Origin: Leishmania martiniquensis | Lineage: Eukaryota > Euglenozoa > Kinetoplastea > Trypanosomatida > Trypanosomatidae | Direction of reading: 5' to 3' | DNA: 64,000 bases | Assembly (NCBI RefSeq): GCF_017916325.1 | Contig: NC_090167.1 | Location: forward strand, 1,177,001-1,241,000 | Part shown: positions 40,208 through 50,524 of the stretch, piece by piece | Layout of the letters: each line of letters begins with the position of its first letter | How positions within the stretch are numbered: the stretch's first letter is position 1 | Position numbers and translations under genes: made by a program | The notes under the pieces: generated by a model | What the model saw: only the letters and a program-made list of their open reading frames with translations | Told to the model about the DNA's origin: nothing | Databases searched by the model: none

Positions 40208-42808
40208 ATGCTGCGGCGCGGAACACCGCTGCTGCTGCTGCGCGGCACTGACTTGTGCGAGACGACTGCCGCGCAAGCGACCAGACTACACTCGCCTTTT
40301 ACGAGTGTAGCGCTACGCAGTCTTCGAGGAGTGCTTGCGAAGCAGCACGGACTTGGCGCGCATCCATCGCTTACGTCTCCGGGGCCACTGGGCTGTAGCG
40401 CGAGGTCAACCCAAGCACGCACGCTTGTTTGGCCGTCCTGGCTGTTCGACACCCGAAACACCGCGCCTCCCTCAGGGGACCGGAAAGAGAAGTTTCAGGG
40501 GCACACGTGTGGCACTTCTGGCGTCGACAATGCTCGAAGGACGACGCAGCCGCCAAGTGGTGCGCCGGCTGCACCAACAGGTGACGATGGTGGTGGCGAT
40601 GGCGCCAGCACTGCCTGCAGTCAAGGGGAGGTGGCCACAAAGGACCGCGGCGGCAGCCGTCACACGGGCGACAAGGCGAAGGAGGGGTGGCTCCTTGAAA
40701 GGGACAGCAGCAGTGGCGGCGTCTCTGACGGCACTTTTGTTCCCCTCTCCGAAGAGGAAAGGGAGGTGATTCATCGCGTGGGTATGGGTGAGCGGGTGGA
40801 GGCGGTGGAGGGGGCGGTCCAGGGAAGCCCACATCACTATGCACCGTCGGCCAATCAGCCTCCCTTGACAGGGGATGCCTGCGCATCCAGTGCGGCGCAG
40901 AAGGTGAGCACGACGCCGCCGCCTCGTCTGGACGGGATTCAAATCTCTGAAAACGCCTCCGATATTCCCGTCGGCCGCGTTCTGTGGAAGGTGTGGACAT
41001 ACCTCTGGCCAGCTGGCGAGGCAAAGGTGAAGGCGCTCGTGGTCAGCAGTGTGATATGTGTGCTGATGGCCAAGGTGCTGAGGGTGGCGGTTCCTTTCTG
41101 GTTCAAGGCCATCGTGGACTTGCTGGCCCCAGCCGCGGCAACAGCGGAGGCTGTGACGGTGGCCGGCCCACTCACCATAGGCGTCTTTGGGTGTGTTGTG
41201 GCGTACGGTATCTGCCGCATCACGACCTTCATATCTGAGGAGCTCAAGACGGTGCTATTCGCCCCGGTCGGCGGACACGCCTCAACGAAGCTGGCGATGG
41301 AGATGTTCGACAAGCTGCACCGGCTGGACCTCGACTATCATCTCAACCGCGAAACTGGTGTCCTGAGCAGAGACCTCGACCGCGGCAGCCGTGCGTTCTG
41401 GGCACTGGCGTACGTGCTGCTGTTCATGATCACTCCGACAATCTTCGAGATGGGGCTTGTGTGTTACGCCCTCAACACGCAGGCTGGCCCGCAATTCATC
41501 GGCATCGCCCTCGTGGCAGTCGTTTCCTACGTGGCGTGGACGTTCTCAATAACGAATTGGCGCTCGAAGTTCCGCACACGCTACAACGCGCTCGAGAGCC
41601 GTGTCGGCGGCCTCATCGTGGACTCACTGCTGAACTACGAGACGATTAAGTACTTTGGCTCAGAGCAGTACGAGTCCGAGCGCATTCGCAACGAAACGAA
41701 GAACATGAACAGACAGCTCGTGATTCTGGATCAGACGATGGCGCTCCTGAACTTTGGGCAGCAGTTTATTTTTGTGATGGCCAGTGTGCTGAGCCTGTAC
41801 CTCGCCACCTGTGGTGTGCTAGCGGGGGCGATGACGGTTGGCGACTTGGTACTGGTGGATGCGCTATTGATGCAGCTCTACATGCCGCTAAGCTACCTTG
41901 GTATGATTTACCGCGAGGTCCAGTCCAGCACGCAGAACATGCAAGCGATGATAGCCCTGATGGACCAAACCTCAAGTGTGAAAGACAAGGCGGACGCGAA
42001 GGACTACAAGTGTATCGACGGCACCATCGAGCTGCGCAACGTCACCTTCGAGTACAAGAAGGAACTCAACCGCCTCGTCCTTCGCAACCTCAGTCTCACC
42101 ATCCCAGGAGGTAAGACGGTGGCTTTTGTCGGCCCTTCGGGAAGCGGCAAGAGCACCATCTTTCGCCTCCTCTTCCGCTTCTATGACCCCACCGCTGGGC
42201 AGGTGCTGCTGGATGGGCAGCCCCTCAACAGTCTGCGCATAGAGAGCGTACGCAAGTGCATCGGGGTCATTCCGCAGGACACGGTGCTCTTCAACGAATC
42301 CGTCCGCTACAACATCCGCTACGGTCGCATGGATGCGACGGATTCCGATGTCGAGGCGGCAGCGCGGGCTGCAAGTCTGCACGACACCGTCATGCGCATG
42401 AGCGAAGGCTACGATACGTCTGTTGGTGAGCGCGGCCTCAAGCTGAGCGGTGGCGAGAAGCAGCGCATCTCGATCGCGCGCGTCCTGCTGAGCGACCCGC
42501 CTATTCTACTCGCCGATGAGGCGACCTCGGCACTCGACAGCATGACTGAGCTGAACGTGATGGAGACGCTCAAGAACGCAACGGAGCGTACGCGGCGGCG
42601 CACCATTGTCCTCGTTGCACATCGCCTCACCACCGTAAAGGAGGCCGATATTATCTTTGTGCTTGACGGAAAAGGTGGACTGGCAGAGCAAGGCGCGCAT
42701 ACGGAGCTGCTGCGTAAGGGTGGCTTGTACGCCTCCATGTGGCATCGACAGCTGACCGAGCAGCACAAGGGTAGCAGTGTTGCCGCAGCCAAGGATACGC
42801 ACAGGTAG
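40208..42808 (+). CDS. ATM1: Mitochondrial ABC half transporter, ATM1/ABCB7 type
   Basis: ATM1-type transporters of the mitochondrial inner membrane export a sulfur/glutathione compound needed for cytosolic Fe-S protein assembly. The 866-aa protein has a long Arg-rich, low-acid N-terminal region (presequence plus linker to about residue 250). The transmembrane domain (about 260-560) contains the family blocks FHKLHRLDLDYHLNRETG-like and ESRVGGLIVDSLLNYETIKYF. The nucleotide-binding domain (about 600-840) has Walker A GPSGSGKST, Q-loop GVIPQDTVLF, signature LSGGEKQR, Walker B ILLADEATSALD and H-loop VAHRLTT. All catalytic residues are intact. The Leishmania orthologue is known as ABCB3. The N-terminal extension is longer than in yeast and is low in complexity. 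Confidence 0.93.
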   Translation: MLRRGTPLLLLRGTDLCETTAAQATRLHSPFTSVALRSLRGVLAKQHGLGAHPSLTSPGPLGCSARSTQARTLVWPSWLFDTRNTAPPSGDRKEKFQGHTCGTSGVDNARRTTQPPSGAPAAPTGDDGGGDGASTACSQGEVATKDRGGSRHTGDKAKEGWLLERDSSSGGVSDGTFVPLSEEEREVIHRVGMGERVEAVEGAVQGSPHHYAPSANQPPLTGDACASSAAQKVSTTPPPRLDGIQISENASDIPVGRVLWKVWTYLWPAGEAKVKALVVSSVICVLMAKVLRVAVPFWFKAIVDLLAPAAATAEAVTVAGPLTIGVFGCVVAYGICRITTFISEELKTVLFAPVGGHASTKLAMEMFDKLHRLDLDYHLNRETGVLSRDLDRGSRAFWALAYVLLFMITPTIFEMGLVCYALNTQAGPQFIGIALVAVVSYVAWTFSITNWRSKFRTRYNALESRVGGLIVDSLLNYETIKYFGSEQYESERIRNETKNMNRQLVILDQTMALLNFGQQFIFVMASVLSLYLATCGVLAGAMTVGDLVLVDALLMQLYMPLSYLGMIYREVQSSTQNMQAMIALMDQTSSVKDKADAKDYKCIDGTIELRNVTFEYKKELNRLVLRNLSLTIPGGKTVAFVGPSGSGKSTIFRLLFRFYDPTAGQVLLDGQPLNSLRIESVRKCIGVIPQDTVLFNESVRYNIRYGRMDATDSDVEAAARAASLHDTVMRMSEGYDTSVGERGLKLSGGEKQRISIARVLLSDPPILLADEATSALDSMTELNVMETLKNATERTRRRTIVLVAHRLTTVKEADIIFVLDGKGGLAEQGAHTELLRKGGLYASMWHRQLTEQHKGSSVAAAKDTHR

Positions 42809-44881
42809 GGCCCGGGGCGCACCGCTACACTCAGCTGAGCGAAATGTGCGAACTCTCCTTACGGCGAGCGCGTGCTTTGCCCGGCTACCCTATACAGCGC
42901 TCGTGTGTCTTTGCTGGCGGAGTCCTCATCGATGCGGTTATGGTAGTGGAGGAAGAGAGGGCGAAGCAGCACTTCGGCATCGGCACACGCTTGGAAGATC
43001 GACCCGCCTCGTCACCCGGGCGGCGTAGAAGCGCATCGAGCGTGCACAAGGTGTGTGTGTCCCCCTCTCCTACTTGAATGGGCATTTCTCTCTTTCTGCT
43101 CGCGTGCCCCCTCTGTAGATCACCGACCTCTCTTCCCGCCTCTGTTTGTGTGGTTCGGTGCGAGAGGTGAGATGGAGGCGGCGAGCGAGGCGGTTGAGTG
43201 GGGCGGGTGTGGCGGTAGGAGGAGCGGCGTCTGCGTAGGATGTCTCCTCCCCTCTCCAAATAAACGAGGGCGACTAAAAACAACGTGAGCTCACTGCTGC
43301 ACACATCACCGCCGTGTTTTGCTTCGTTTTTTTTTCGCTGGCTGGCCGTTTTCACTTCTCGATGGAGGCTCCCATTTTGTCCCGCGCGCTTTTCTTTTTT
43401 CCCTTTCACCCAGTCCTTTCTCCCTCTCGCACTCTCACCCTCGCACCCTCCATCCCCACCTCCCACCGACTCGACACACGACCTTTGCCGTTGCGACTCG
43501 GCCTGTTCACAGATCGCCCAACCTCTTTTACTCCTCTTTCGTCTGCTTGTGCACATCTCATTTCGTGCATGTGTGCCCTTTCTCTGCCCGCCACTGCCCG
43601 GTGAAGAAAGCGGAAGCGCTCCCGCACGGGACGCGGAGGAGTCCCGAGGAGCACCCGACAGCGACGGAAGTACATTCGAATACAAGCCCGCGCATGCATA
43701 CATACGCACCTGCATTGGCGCTGCCATGAAGACGGTCAGCGGTGAGGACGGTGACTGCGCGACTCAGTCTCCCTTCGCCATACACGCACACACACACACA
43801 CCGCCGCCCTTTTACCTATCCGTTTCTCCACTCCCATGTGCAACTGTACTGCGAGATGGATAGCACGTCCGTTGACCCCTTCTCTCACCCCCCTTTCACA
43901 GCCTCCGTAGAGCACCTCGTTTTTCCGTTTTTGGTGCGTGTGCACATCGTGCCATCGTAAGTGAGTCAGACTCCACTCCGCGCCCCGGCCTGTCACAGAC
44001 CCATGGCGTGATGCAAAGCAGCCGGGAAGTCACGCGGTGCAGCCATGCGCCGACACTGCTGCTTCGGCGCGGCCCTCCCTTACAGCCGCCCTGCCGGGCG
44101 CCGCCCGATGCTCCCCCTACCGGGGCGGCTCAGGCCCCCCGCGCCAGTGAGGCGTACCCGGGTCAGGCCGACGCTTCGCCTAGCACGGGCGGTGCTAACG
44201 CGCCCGCCGTCGCAGATCGTTTCCGCGCAGCACCGCCTAGGGATCCGACCGCCATCGTCCATGCCGATGCATCCCCCCTGGCCGTCTCCACGCCGTGGGC
44301 GCAAGACCCTGCGTTGCCACGGTGGGCTGGTGCGGCATTTGGCTGCCGCTGCGCGTGTGTGTGTGTGTGCGTGTGTATGCCAGAGGAGAATGGAGGGGAC
44401 GGGCGAAGGCGGACATGTGAGTGGCACGCAGATGTTGATGATGGCGGCACATGTCGCTTGGCTCTTGGTGCACATTTGGCACGGCGATTGCTCTCCATCT
44501 TTTCCGAACTTCTTTGCTTATCCGCCTCACTTCCTCTGCGCCATGTTGCCACCTCTCCGGTACCGAGTGAGCGGTGCTGTTCTCGCGGTCTTCAGCGTAG
44601 CGTACGCGCATTAGTATCATACGCGCTTCCCCATTCTTGATACCCGCAGCGATCGCCGAGGCACGCTCTTGTCCTCTCTTTCTCTGCCGGCGTGTGGTTC
44701 AATGGGCCACGTCCTCCTTTCGATGGCCATGGAATACGAAGCATACATACACACACATACACACACACAACACACACCAAATCATAAGTGCGCGCCAGTC
44801 GCGCATGCGCACAAGCGTATAGATCTGACAAGGAAGGGAGAGGGCGCACATGTATACGTGCACTGACTCACATATATAGGA
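42809..44881. other. 2.1-kb intergenic region containing repeat copy 2
   Basis: No supported gene. It holds the second copy of the 486-bp repeat (43895-44380), CA-rich microsatellites (about 43783-43801 and 44744-44775), and T/C-rich tracts. Open frames across the repeat are unlikely to be genes. Confidence 0.6.
43895..44380 (+). repeat. 486-bp dispersed repeat, copy 2
   Basis: This is the inverted partner of 19872-20357, starting ttcacagcctccgtagagca and ending in a GT-rich run gtgtgtatgc. I find one difference (T at 44323). No target-site duplication is evident at either end. A 210-codon frame runs through it and past its end, but the identical 5' portion lies in the antisense of copy 1, so it is not a gene family. 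Confidence 0.9.
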
Positions 44882-47800
44882 ATGCGGCGAGGCAGTGGCG
44901 AGGGAGGCGAAGAAGAGGGCCCGGCTCCTGTCGCGTTGACTTCCACAACGGTGGAGGACTCAGTGTCGCCCTTCACGTCTCTGGACACCTCCTTGGCGAA
45001 CTCGCTGACCGGCTACAGCGCCTACGATGACGACTCCGCCAGCTTTGGATCACCAACGCCGTTTTCGCCGTACACTCACTACCCGCAGACGGATCCGCTG
45101 ACCCGGTCCCCTCCGAGGCCAGCGGTGGGCTCTCCAATGCTCATTCATGAAGATGTACCCAAGTCTGGTGTGCTCGACCTGGAGGCACAACTGGAGAGGC
45201 GGCGCTGTGAGGAGTCAGCTACGCGCTCGGCGCAACCTTCCCAATCGCTCTCGGTGTTTCCTTTTAACAGCTCTTTTTTTTCGCACACAACAGAGTCGCC
45301 CACGTCGGCTGAGCTTCCGCTCACGCCCAAGTCTCCTGCGTCGGCCTCGTCATTCCGCAGCCCTGCACCATCAGGTAGTCGAGCGCCCTTGCCGCGGGCA
45401 GGCCCGTCATCGCTGCGGAGCACGCTTGCTGCACCTGCTTCCTCGAGCGCAGTACACGAGGCAGTGCCGCCTCTCGGAATGAGCACAACGAAGACACCCT
45501 TTACGTCGTCTCTCTTATCTTCTGGAGTGCTGGCAGGGACGCAGACCACGATGTCCTTGCTCGTCCCGCCGTCCCTTGAGGCGCCAAGCGCGATGACGAC
45601 GCCAGTGCTACCCCTTCTCGTAGACCGTGAGGGGCTGCACTGCATCCTCGCTTCGCGTCCCGCCATCGCCCTCTCGGAACTGCCTCTGCGGGCCCCGAGA
45701 GCCGGAGATGATCTGCAAGGCGAGGAACGCGAGCGAGGAATCAGTGCGTCACCGGCGAAGGACCTTAGCACCGCGAACACTGTGTCGACGCTGCCGCTGG
45801 CGGCGCTGAGCGAGCTGCCCTCGTCGTCCTTCTCCGCTTCCTCGTCCGCTGCGTCACCGCTGTCGCCCACGGCTCTCTCTCTTGATGAGACGCACATCTG
45901 TGCATCTCTTTCTCATCTGGCCACAAGTCTTCTAGATGCGGACAGCACACCTATCATGGCGGACGAGCCGGACGCGCAGAACCACATCAACGCCGCGACT
46001 CTGTCATGGGTGCCGATGCCGCTGCCGGCAATGCCAGCTCCGAAGCGCAGACCGCAGAAGAGGGTGGGCACGGGTCCCCCACATGGGGAGGGCCACGGTG
46101 ATACGGCATGCTGCGGTCAAGGCAATGGTAACCCAGTAGAGGTGCGCAGGTGCGCGAGGAGAAAAATGAGGGAGAGGGCCTCAGCGACTGACGACACGCT
46201 CCTGGCCGCGGAGGTGGGCGCGCTGGCACTGGCGCCGCTCCCACGACCACGCTCCTCTGCAAGGCGAAGGCGAGGATTCCAGGCAGTGACGAAGGACGCT
46301 GATCAAAGCTCGGCAGCGACAACAGCAAGCAGTGATGCCGAACTCGCTCCAATCCCGGGGACAGCAGCGACACTTGACCAGGAAGGGCAGCACGACCGCC
46401 TACGAGGGCTGGCAGAGCCCTCGAGGAACCGCTCACCTGCATCTCACACTGAGGCGGGGTGCCTCTCTTTTTCACCGACCGCCGCGAAGCCGCCGTCGGA
46501 GCTCTGCCCACGAGAAATGGCGGCCTTGGAGGTCGACATGCCCCTATCTAGCCTGTTGGCTGCCGGCGGTGACTTGTGTGCGAGTGCTACGCCCATGGTG
46601 CCAGCATCTTGTCAACGGCAAGAGGCCCCAGTCTCGTCGCCGTCCCAAGGACGGAAACTGAGGTGGAGGCCTCAACGGAAGGCAAGGCCTTCGCAGATAG
46701 CGACGGAAGGTGCTGAAGAGAGCCCTGCACCATTCGCAGGGCAGATGACAATCGAAACGGCTCGAGAGATGGCGGAGGCAGCCCCCACAGCTGCAGCCTC
46801 ACTACCGCTGCCTCTGGCGTTGCCGGCGGCGCCTCAAGTTCTCACGCACTCCGCGGAGCTCGGAGACGGTGGTGCGGGCTGCGAGTCGCCAGCTAGCAAT
46901 GATTCCTCGGCGGCGCCAAAAATCAGTGCGGCAGTTAAAGGACAAACGTCGACTGTGCCACAGAAACTGCCAGCCCGAAGAAGGCCGAAGAACGCACCCG
47001 CTGCCGCTCCTGAAGTGCCGCCGTCTACAGGGAAGGGCGGCGCCAGCGACAACAACAGCGCGGCCACGCAAGCTGTACTCACTATCAGGCGTGCAGCCGC
47101 TTTGGACCCCTCGCCTCTGCAAGCATGGTGGTGTGCCATGCGCGCCTCTGCTTCATCCTCTAAGTCTGGAAGACCTTGCCTGTGGATTGAGCTGACAGAG
47201 GGATATCAGGAGGCCCATGGGACACTGCTGCGCCAGGTTCTCGTCTGCTGGGGATGTCTTCTTCGTGAGAGCTGCGCCAGCACCTGCGGAGGTGTGGAGC
47301 TGCCGATAGGCGGCTCGCCTCGGCCCCCGATTTCCACATGGGGCTGCTGGAGCCGCAAGCGCACGCGCGACAGGAAAGGCGGCGAGGCGGGCGGTGATGG
47401 TGAGAGCGCGCCGGTCGAGCGCGTGGGCAAGAAGTGTACTAATGGGTTGGTGGTGTTGCTTTGCCCATCGTCACTGCCCATGGCGAGGGTACTCCGGTGG
47501 TGGGCGCAGCGCGCGCATGTGGAGCACAGCTTTATGCCACCGCTACTGGCCGTCACCATGTCGGCAGACTCGCCTTCGGCTGCTGTCCGAATTGATGATC
47601 GGGAGCCCAGTGCGTTCCGGGGTGCGGCCACACCTGAGGAGGAGCTGGAGCTTTTGAAGGGCGCATTCGCGCAGGCATCGCGTATGTACTGCACGGACGT
47701 GGCTTGCAGCCTCGCGGTGTCGTGCACTGCTGCTGGGCACGCCGTACTGTCACAATTGTTGCCGGCGGGTCAGGTGTTCGAGAGCTTGCAGATCTGCGCT

Positions 47801-49615
47801 GACCTGCTGGGGCCCGCCGTGGGCTTTCCTCCAGCTTCCTTACTTGTCGAGACGCCGCTGGAGGGGGGTACAGACGTCGGCAGCCTGACTGCGGTCTTGG
47901 CTGTTACCCCGCCTCCACGAGACATCAGCGGTAGCTGCAGCAATGCAGGGGAAGGGTGGCGCGCCGCTTCGCTTCAGGAGCGGTGCTTTGCAGAGCTATG
48001 CCGGTGGAACGGCTTGGCTGCCACGCTGCAGCGCCAGCCGCGACGACCGCAGCTGATTCTCTGCAGCGCGCATGCGGACACGCTGCCGTGCAACGGTGGT
48101 GCATCGAAGGGAAAAGGAAAGGCGACCGCTGCCACTATCTCACTTTCAGCTTTAGTGGACGCTTTGGAAGGGGTGCAATACGCGCCCAATGTCGCCGACT
48201 CCTCGCTGCTGCCACGACAACGGCAGATGCGGGTCATGTACGGGTTGGTGCTGCCCGCCACGCGCAACGAGGACACTTTTGCAAGCAGCGCGCGTCGTGA
48301 GGCCCGCGTATTGGCGTCGCAGCCACCCCCTGTGACGCTCGCGCCGGTGCACCTGTCCGCTCTCTACCTCTTCGGCCGAACCCTCTTCACGCCCGACAAC
48401 TACGTCACAGCGGTGAACGTGGTGGAATCGCTTGCACGGGTGTCGCAGCGGTGCTTGTCGGACTACCTATCCGACTACAGCTGCGCCACGACAGGCCCAC
48501 TACGCTACGCTGTGTCGGCAACGGTTCGGCGCTACTTGCAGGTGCGATTGCTAGTGGCACTGGCGCCGCTGCTGGCATTGATAAACGAAGGGGTGGCTAC
48601 ACAGCAGCGGTCGTGTACGACGCTCTCTGCTAGTGGTGCTCGTGTCTCTCTTTCGAGTCCATCGACATTGCGTGCTTCTGTGGTGCTTCTCGCCCGCTCG
48701 GAGTGGCGCACCATCGTGCCGAGCTTGTCCTGCTCGTGTAATCCCCGCTTTTACGAACAGGTGCCTCGCACGGATGATGGCGTGAAGGTGTGCCGCCACC
48801 TCGCGGAGCTCTTCTACTACTTCATCACTCGGCAGCTCTCTGTTGTGGGCCGTCAGGTGGCGCGAAGGGAGCAGCCACTGCAGCAGTGTCAGCCCCAGAG
48901 AGCACCAGCGCGAGACGACCCGATCCCTTCTTTACAGAGTCCGCTAGTGTCACTGCGGACGAGGTCTTTGGAGAAGCGCCAGCGGCCAACTCGCAGCAAC
49001 AGCAGCCGCAGCCGCTCCAGCTCGAGCGCTGGTGTTACTTCGAACAGCGTACCCCTTTCTGCGCTCTACACAAACGCCTCCCGCCTCTGCACCGACGCAG
49101 AGAGAACTGTCTGTAAGCAAGGGAGGGATGACGACTCCGAATCGGAAGACACGGCTTCCAAACCTTCCGCACTGCCGTCGGCACCCACCCATTCGCTGCG
49201 GCACGGCGCGATCGCCGCACGGCCGTCTTCGACCCGAAGTGACGCGCCACGGACGAGATCTTCGAAGAAGGCCAAGCGCTCCTCCACGGTGGCAGCGGCC
49301 GATGCCTCAATGACCTCCCCTGCCGGTGCATCGGCAGCGGGCTCAGACTTCCACACCCAAGCACTTCAATACGCGCTGCGGCTCTTACACGAGCGTCTGC
49401 GTGACGGCAGTGGAGAAAAGCCTGCTGATGGTGGCGCGGCATCCCTTGCGCTGGGTGACACGGGCGACGGTGAGCCGCTGTTCCGAACCGGCGGATCTTC
49501 ACCACCTGCGAGCGTGCGAAAACGAACCCATTCAGGTGACGGCACTCCCAGAGAGACAGAGCATGTGCGGGCGATACGACTGTTGGAGCAGATGCTGCGC
49601 AATCAACTGCGCTGA
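44882..49615 (+). CDS. Large Ser/Ala/Pro-rich hypothetical protein
   Basis: A 1577-aa protein of unknown function. The N-terminal half (1 to about 730) is disordered, Ser/Pro/Ala-rich, with spaced basic clusters: APKRRPQKR (about 384), SARRRRGF (about 459), RWRPQRKARP (about 593) and ARRRPKNAP (about 697). These could be nuclear-localisation or nucleic-acid-binding motifs. Residues about 740-1360 look folded (LWIELTEGY, VLRWWAQRAHVEHSF, LYLFGRTLFTPDNYVTAVNVVESLARVS, VKVCRHLAELFYYFITRQL). The C-terminus is again Ser-rich and ends in a short helix (IRLLEQMLRNQLR). No catalytic motif or TM segment was identified. Position and length agree with a conserved trypanosomatid hypothetical protein. Confidence 0.85.
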   Translation: MRRGSGEGGEEEGPAPVALTSTTVEDSVSPFTSLDTSLANSLTGYSAYDDDSASFGSPTPFSPYTHYPQTDPLTRSPPRPAVGSPMLIHEDVPKSGVLDLEAQLERRRCEESATRSAQPSQSLSVFPFNSSFFSHTTESPTSAELPLTPKSPASASSFRSPAPSGSRAPLPRAGPSSLRSTLAAPASSSAVHEAVPPLGMSTTKTPFTSSLLSSGVLAGTQTTMSLLVPPSLEAPSAMTTPVLPLLVDREGLHCILASRPAIALSELPLRAPRAGDDLQGEERERGISASPAKDLSTANTVSTLPLAALSELPSSSFSASSSAASPLSPTALSLDETHICASLSHLATSLLDADSTPIMADEPDAQNHINAATLSWVPMPLPAMPAPKRRPQKRVGTGPPHGEGHGDTACCGQGNGNPVEVRRCARRKMRERASATDDTLLAAEVGALALAPLPRPRSSARRRRGFQAVTKDADQSSAATTASSDAELAPIPGTAATLDQEGQHDRLRGLAEPSRNRSPASHTEAGCLSFSPTAAKPPSELCPREMAALEVDMPLSSLLAAGGDLCASATPMVPASCQRQEAPVSSPSQGRKLRWRPQRKARPSQIATEGAEESPAPFAGQMTIETAREMAEAAPTAAASLPLPLALPAAPQVLTHSAELGDGGAGCESPASNDSSAAPKISAAVKGQTSTVPQKLPARRRPKNAPAAAPEVPPSTGKGGASDNNSAATQAVLTIRRAAALDPSPLQAWWCAMRASASSSKSGRPCLWIELTEGYQEAHGTLLRQVLVCWGCLLRESCASTCGGVELPIGGSPRPPISTWGCWSRKRTRDRKGGEAGGDGESAPVERVGKKCTNGLVVLLCPSSLPMARVLRWWAQRAHVEHSFMPPLLAVTMSADSPSAAVRIDDREPSAFRGAATPEEELELLKGAFAQASRMYCTDVACSLAVSCTAAGHAVLSQLLPAGQVFESLQICADLLGPAVGFPPASLLVETPLEGGTDVGSLTAVLAVTPPPRDISGSCSNAGEGWRAASLQERCFAELCRWNGLAATLQRQPRRPQLILCSAHADTLPCNGGASKGKGKATAATISLSALVDALEGVQYAPNVADSSLLPRQRQMRVMYGLVLPATRNEDTFASSARREARVLASQPPPVTLAPVHLSALYLFGRTLFTPDNYVTAVNVVESLARVSQRCLSDYLSDYSCATTGPLRYAVSATVRRYLQVRLLVALAPLLALINEGVATQQRSCTTLSASGARVSLSSPSTLRASVVLLARSEWRTIVPSLSCSCNPRFYEQVPRTDDGVKVCRHLAELFYYFITRQLSVVGRQVARREQPLQQCQPQRAPARDDPIPSLQSPLVSLRTRSLEKRQRPTRSNSSRSRSSSSAGVTSNSVPLSALYTNASRLCTDAERTVCKQGRDDDSESEDTASKPSALPSAPTHSLRHGAIAARPSSTRSDAPRTRSSKKAKRSSTVAAADASMTSPAGASAAGSDFHTQALQYALRLLHERLRDGSGEKPADGGAASLALGDTGDGEPLFRTGGSSPPASVRKRTHSGDGTPRETEHVRAIRLLEQMLRNQLR

Positions 49616-50524
49616 GGGAGCTGCACGAAAGTACCTGCATGCACTCGTGCCATGCACACTTGAGGCCCCGGCAGCGGTCGTGGGGCGGGGTGCGTGAAAC
49701 AAGCGCACTCCTGCACGCGAGACTGCATGAACGGCATCGGGGTCGCTACTGCTCCTGCACCTCCCGCCAAGGCGCAAGCAAACACTCTTTGATGCCACAA
49801 GGAAAGGTACCGCGCCGATGTGTCCCGCTGTGCCGGCCGACTTTTCCGGGAGAGGGACGCCGAGCATGCCAGCTTTCGCTGCCGGCGATGCAGCACCACA
49901 CACAAGTCGCTTTGATGGGAGGTGGAGACTCTCCTCTTTCGCGTGCCCAGCGCTTACCCTTTCGCGTCTGAATCGCCGAACTCACTCGCAGTCATCCACG
50001 TCAGAGCGCCTCCATCGCTTTGGCAACGCTGCGTGGGCCCAGCAGTACTCTCTGTGCTGTTCCCCCCCGCCCCGCTTTCTCTGTCCCTCTCGCACCCGCA
50101 TCCCCGCATCTCTGCGTACTCGAAGGGCCTTCAATGCATACGTGCGTATGCCTCTTCACGTGGGTGGGTGATGCTCACCACACACACAGACACACAAAAC
50201 TTCTGCCTATAGACGAGACGAAGAGACTACCATTGTCTCTAAACGTGCAAAGACTGGCGCACGAGCGTGCAGGGGTGAGGGTGGCTCCTAGAGGAGGAGA
50301 GGTGCAGCGGTGCAAGGGCGCAGCCACGCCGGCCACCTGGTTCAGGGCTCTTTCCTCCAGGGCTTACTCCTCCCTGCCCCTGCAGTAGGGGACGGAGGGG
50401 AGCTTGGGTGTGGGTCGCCACCGCCACCTCGAGCTGATGAGCTGCTGCAGCGGGATCGACAACGGCAGAGCAGCTTGGCGAACTTACGCTACCCTCTAAA
50501 GAGGTAAACTGTCACCCTTCCACC

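Noticed and set aside
44008..44640. 210-codon open frame as a protein gene
   Set aside because: The first two thirds are the 486-bp repeat, which also occurs antisense at 19872-20357; the frame ends in microsatellite and unrelated spacer, and the composition (GC-rich) explains its openness.
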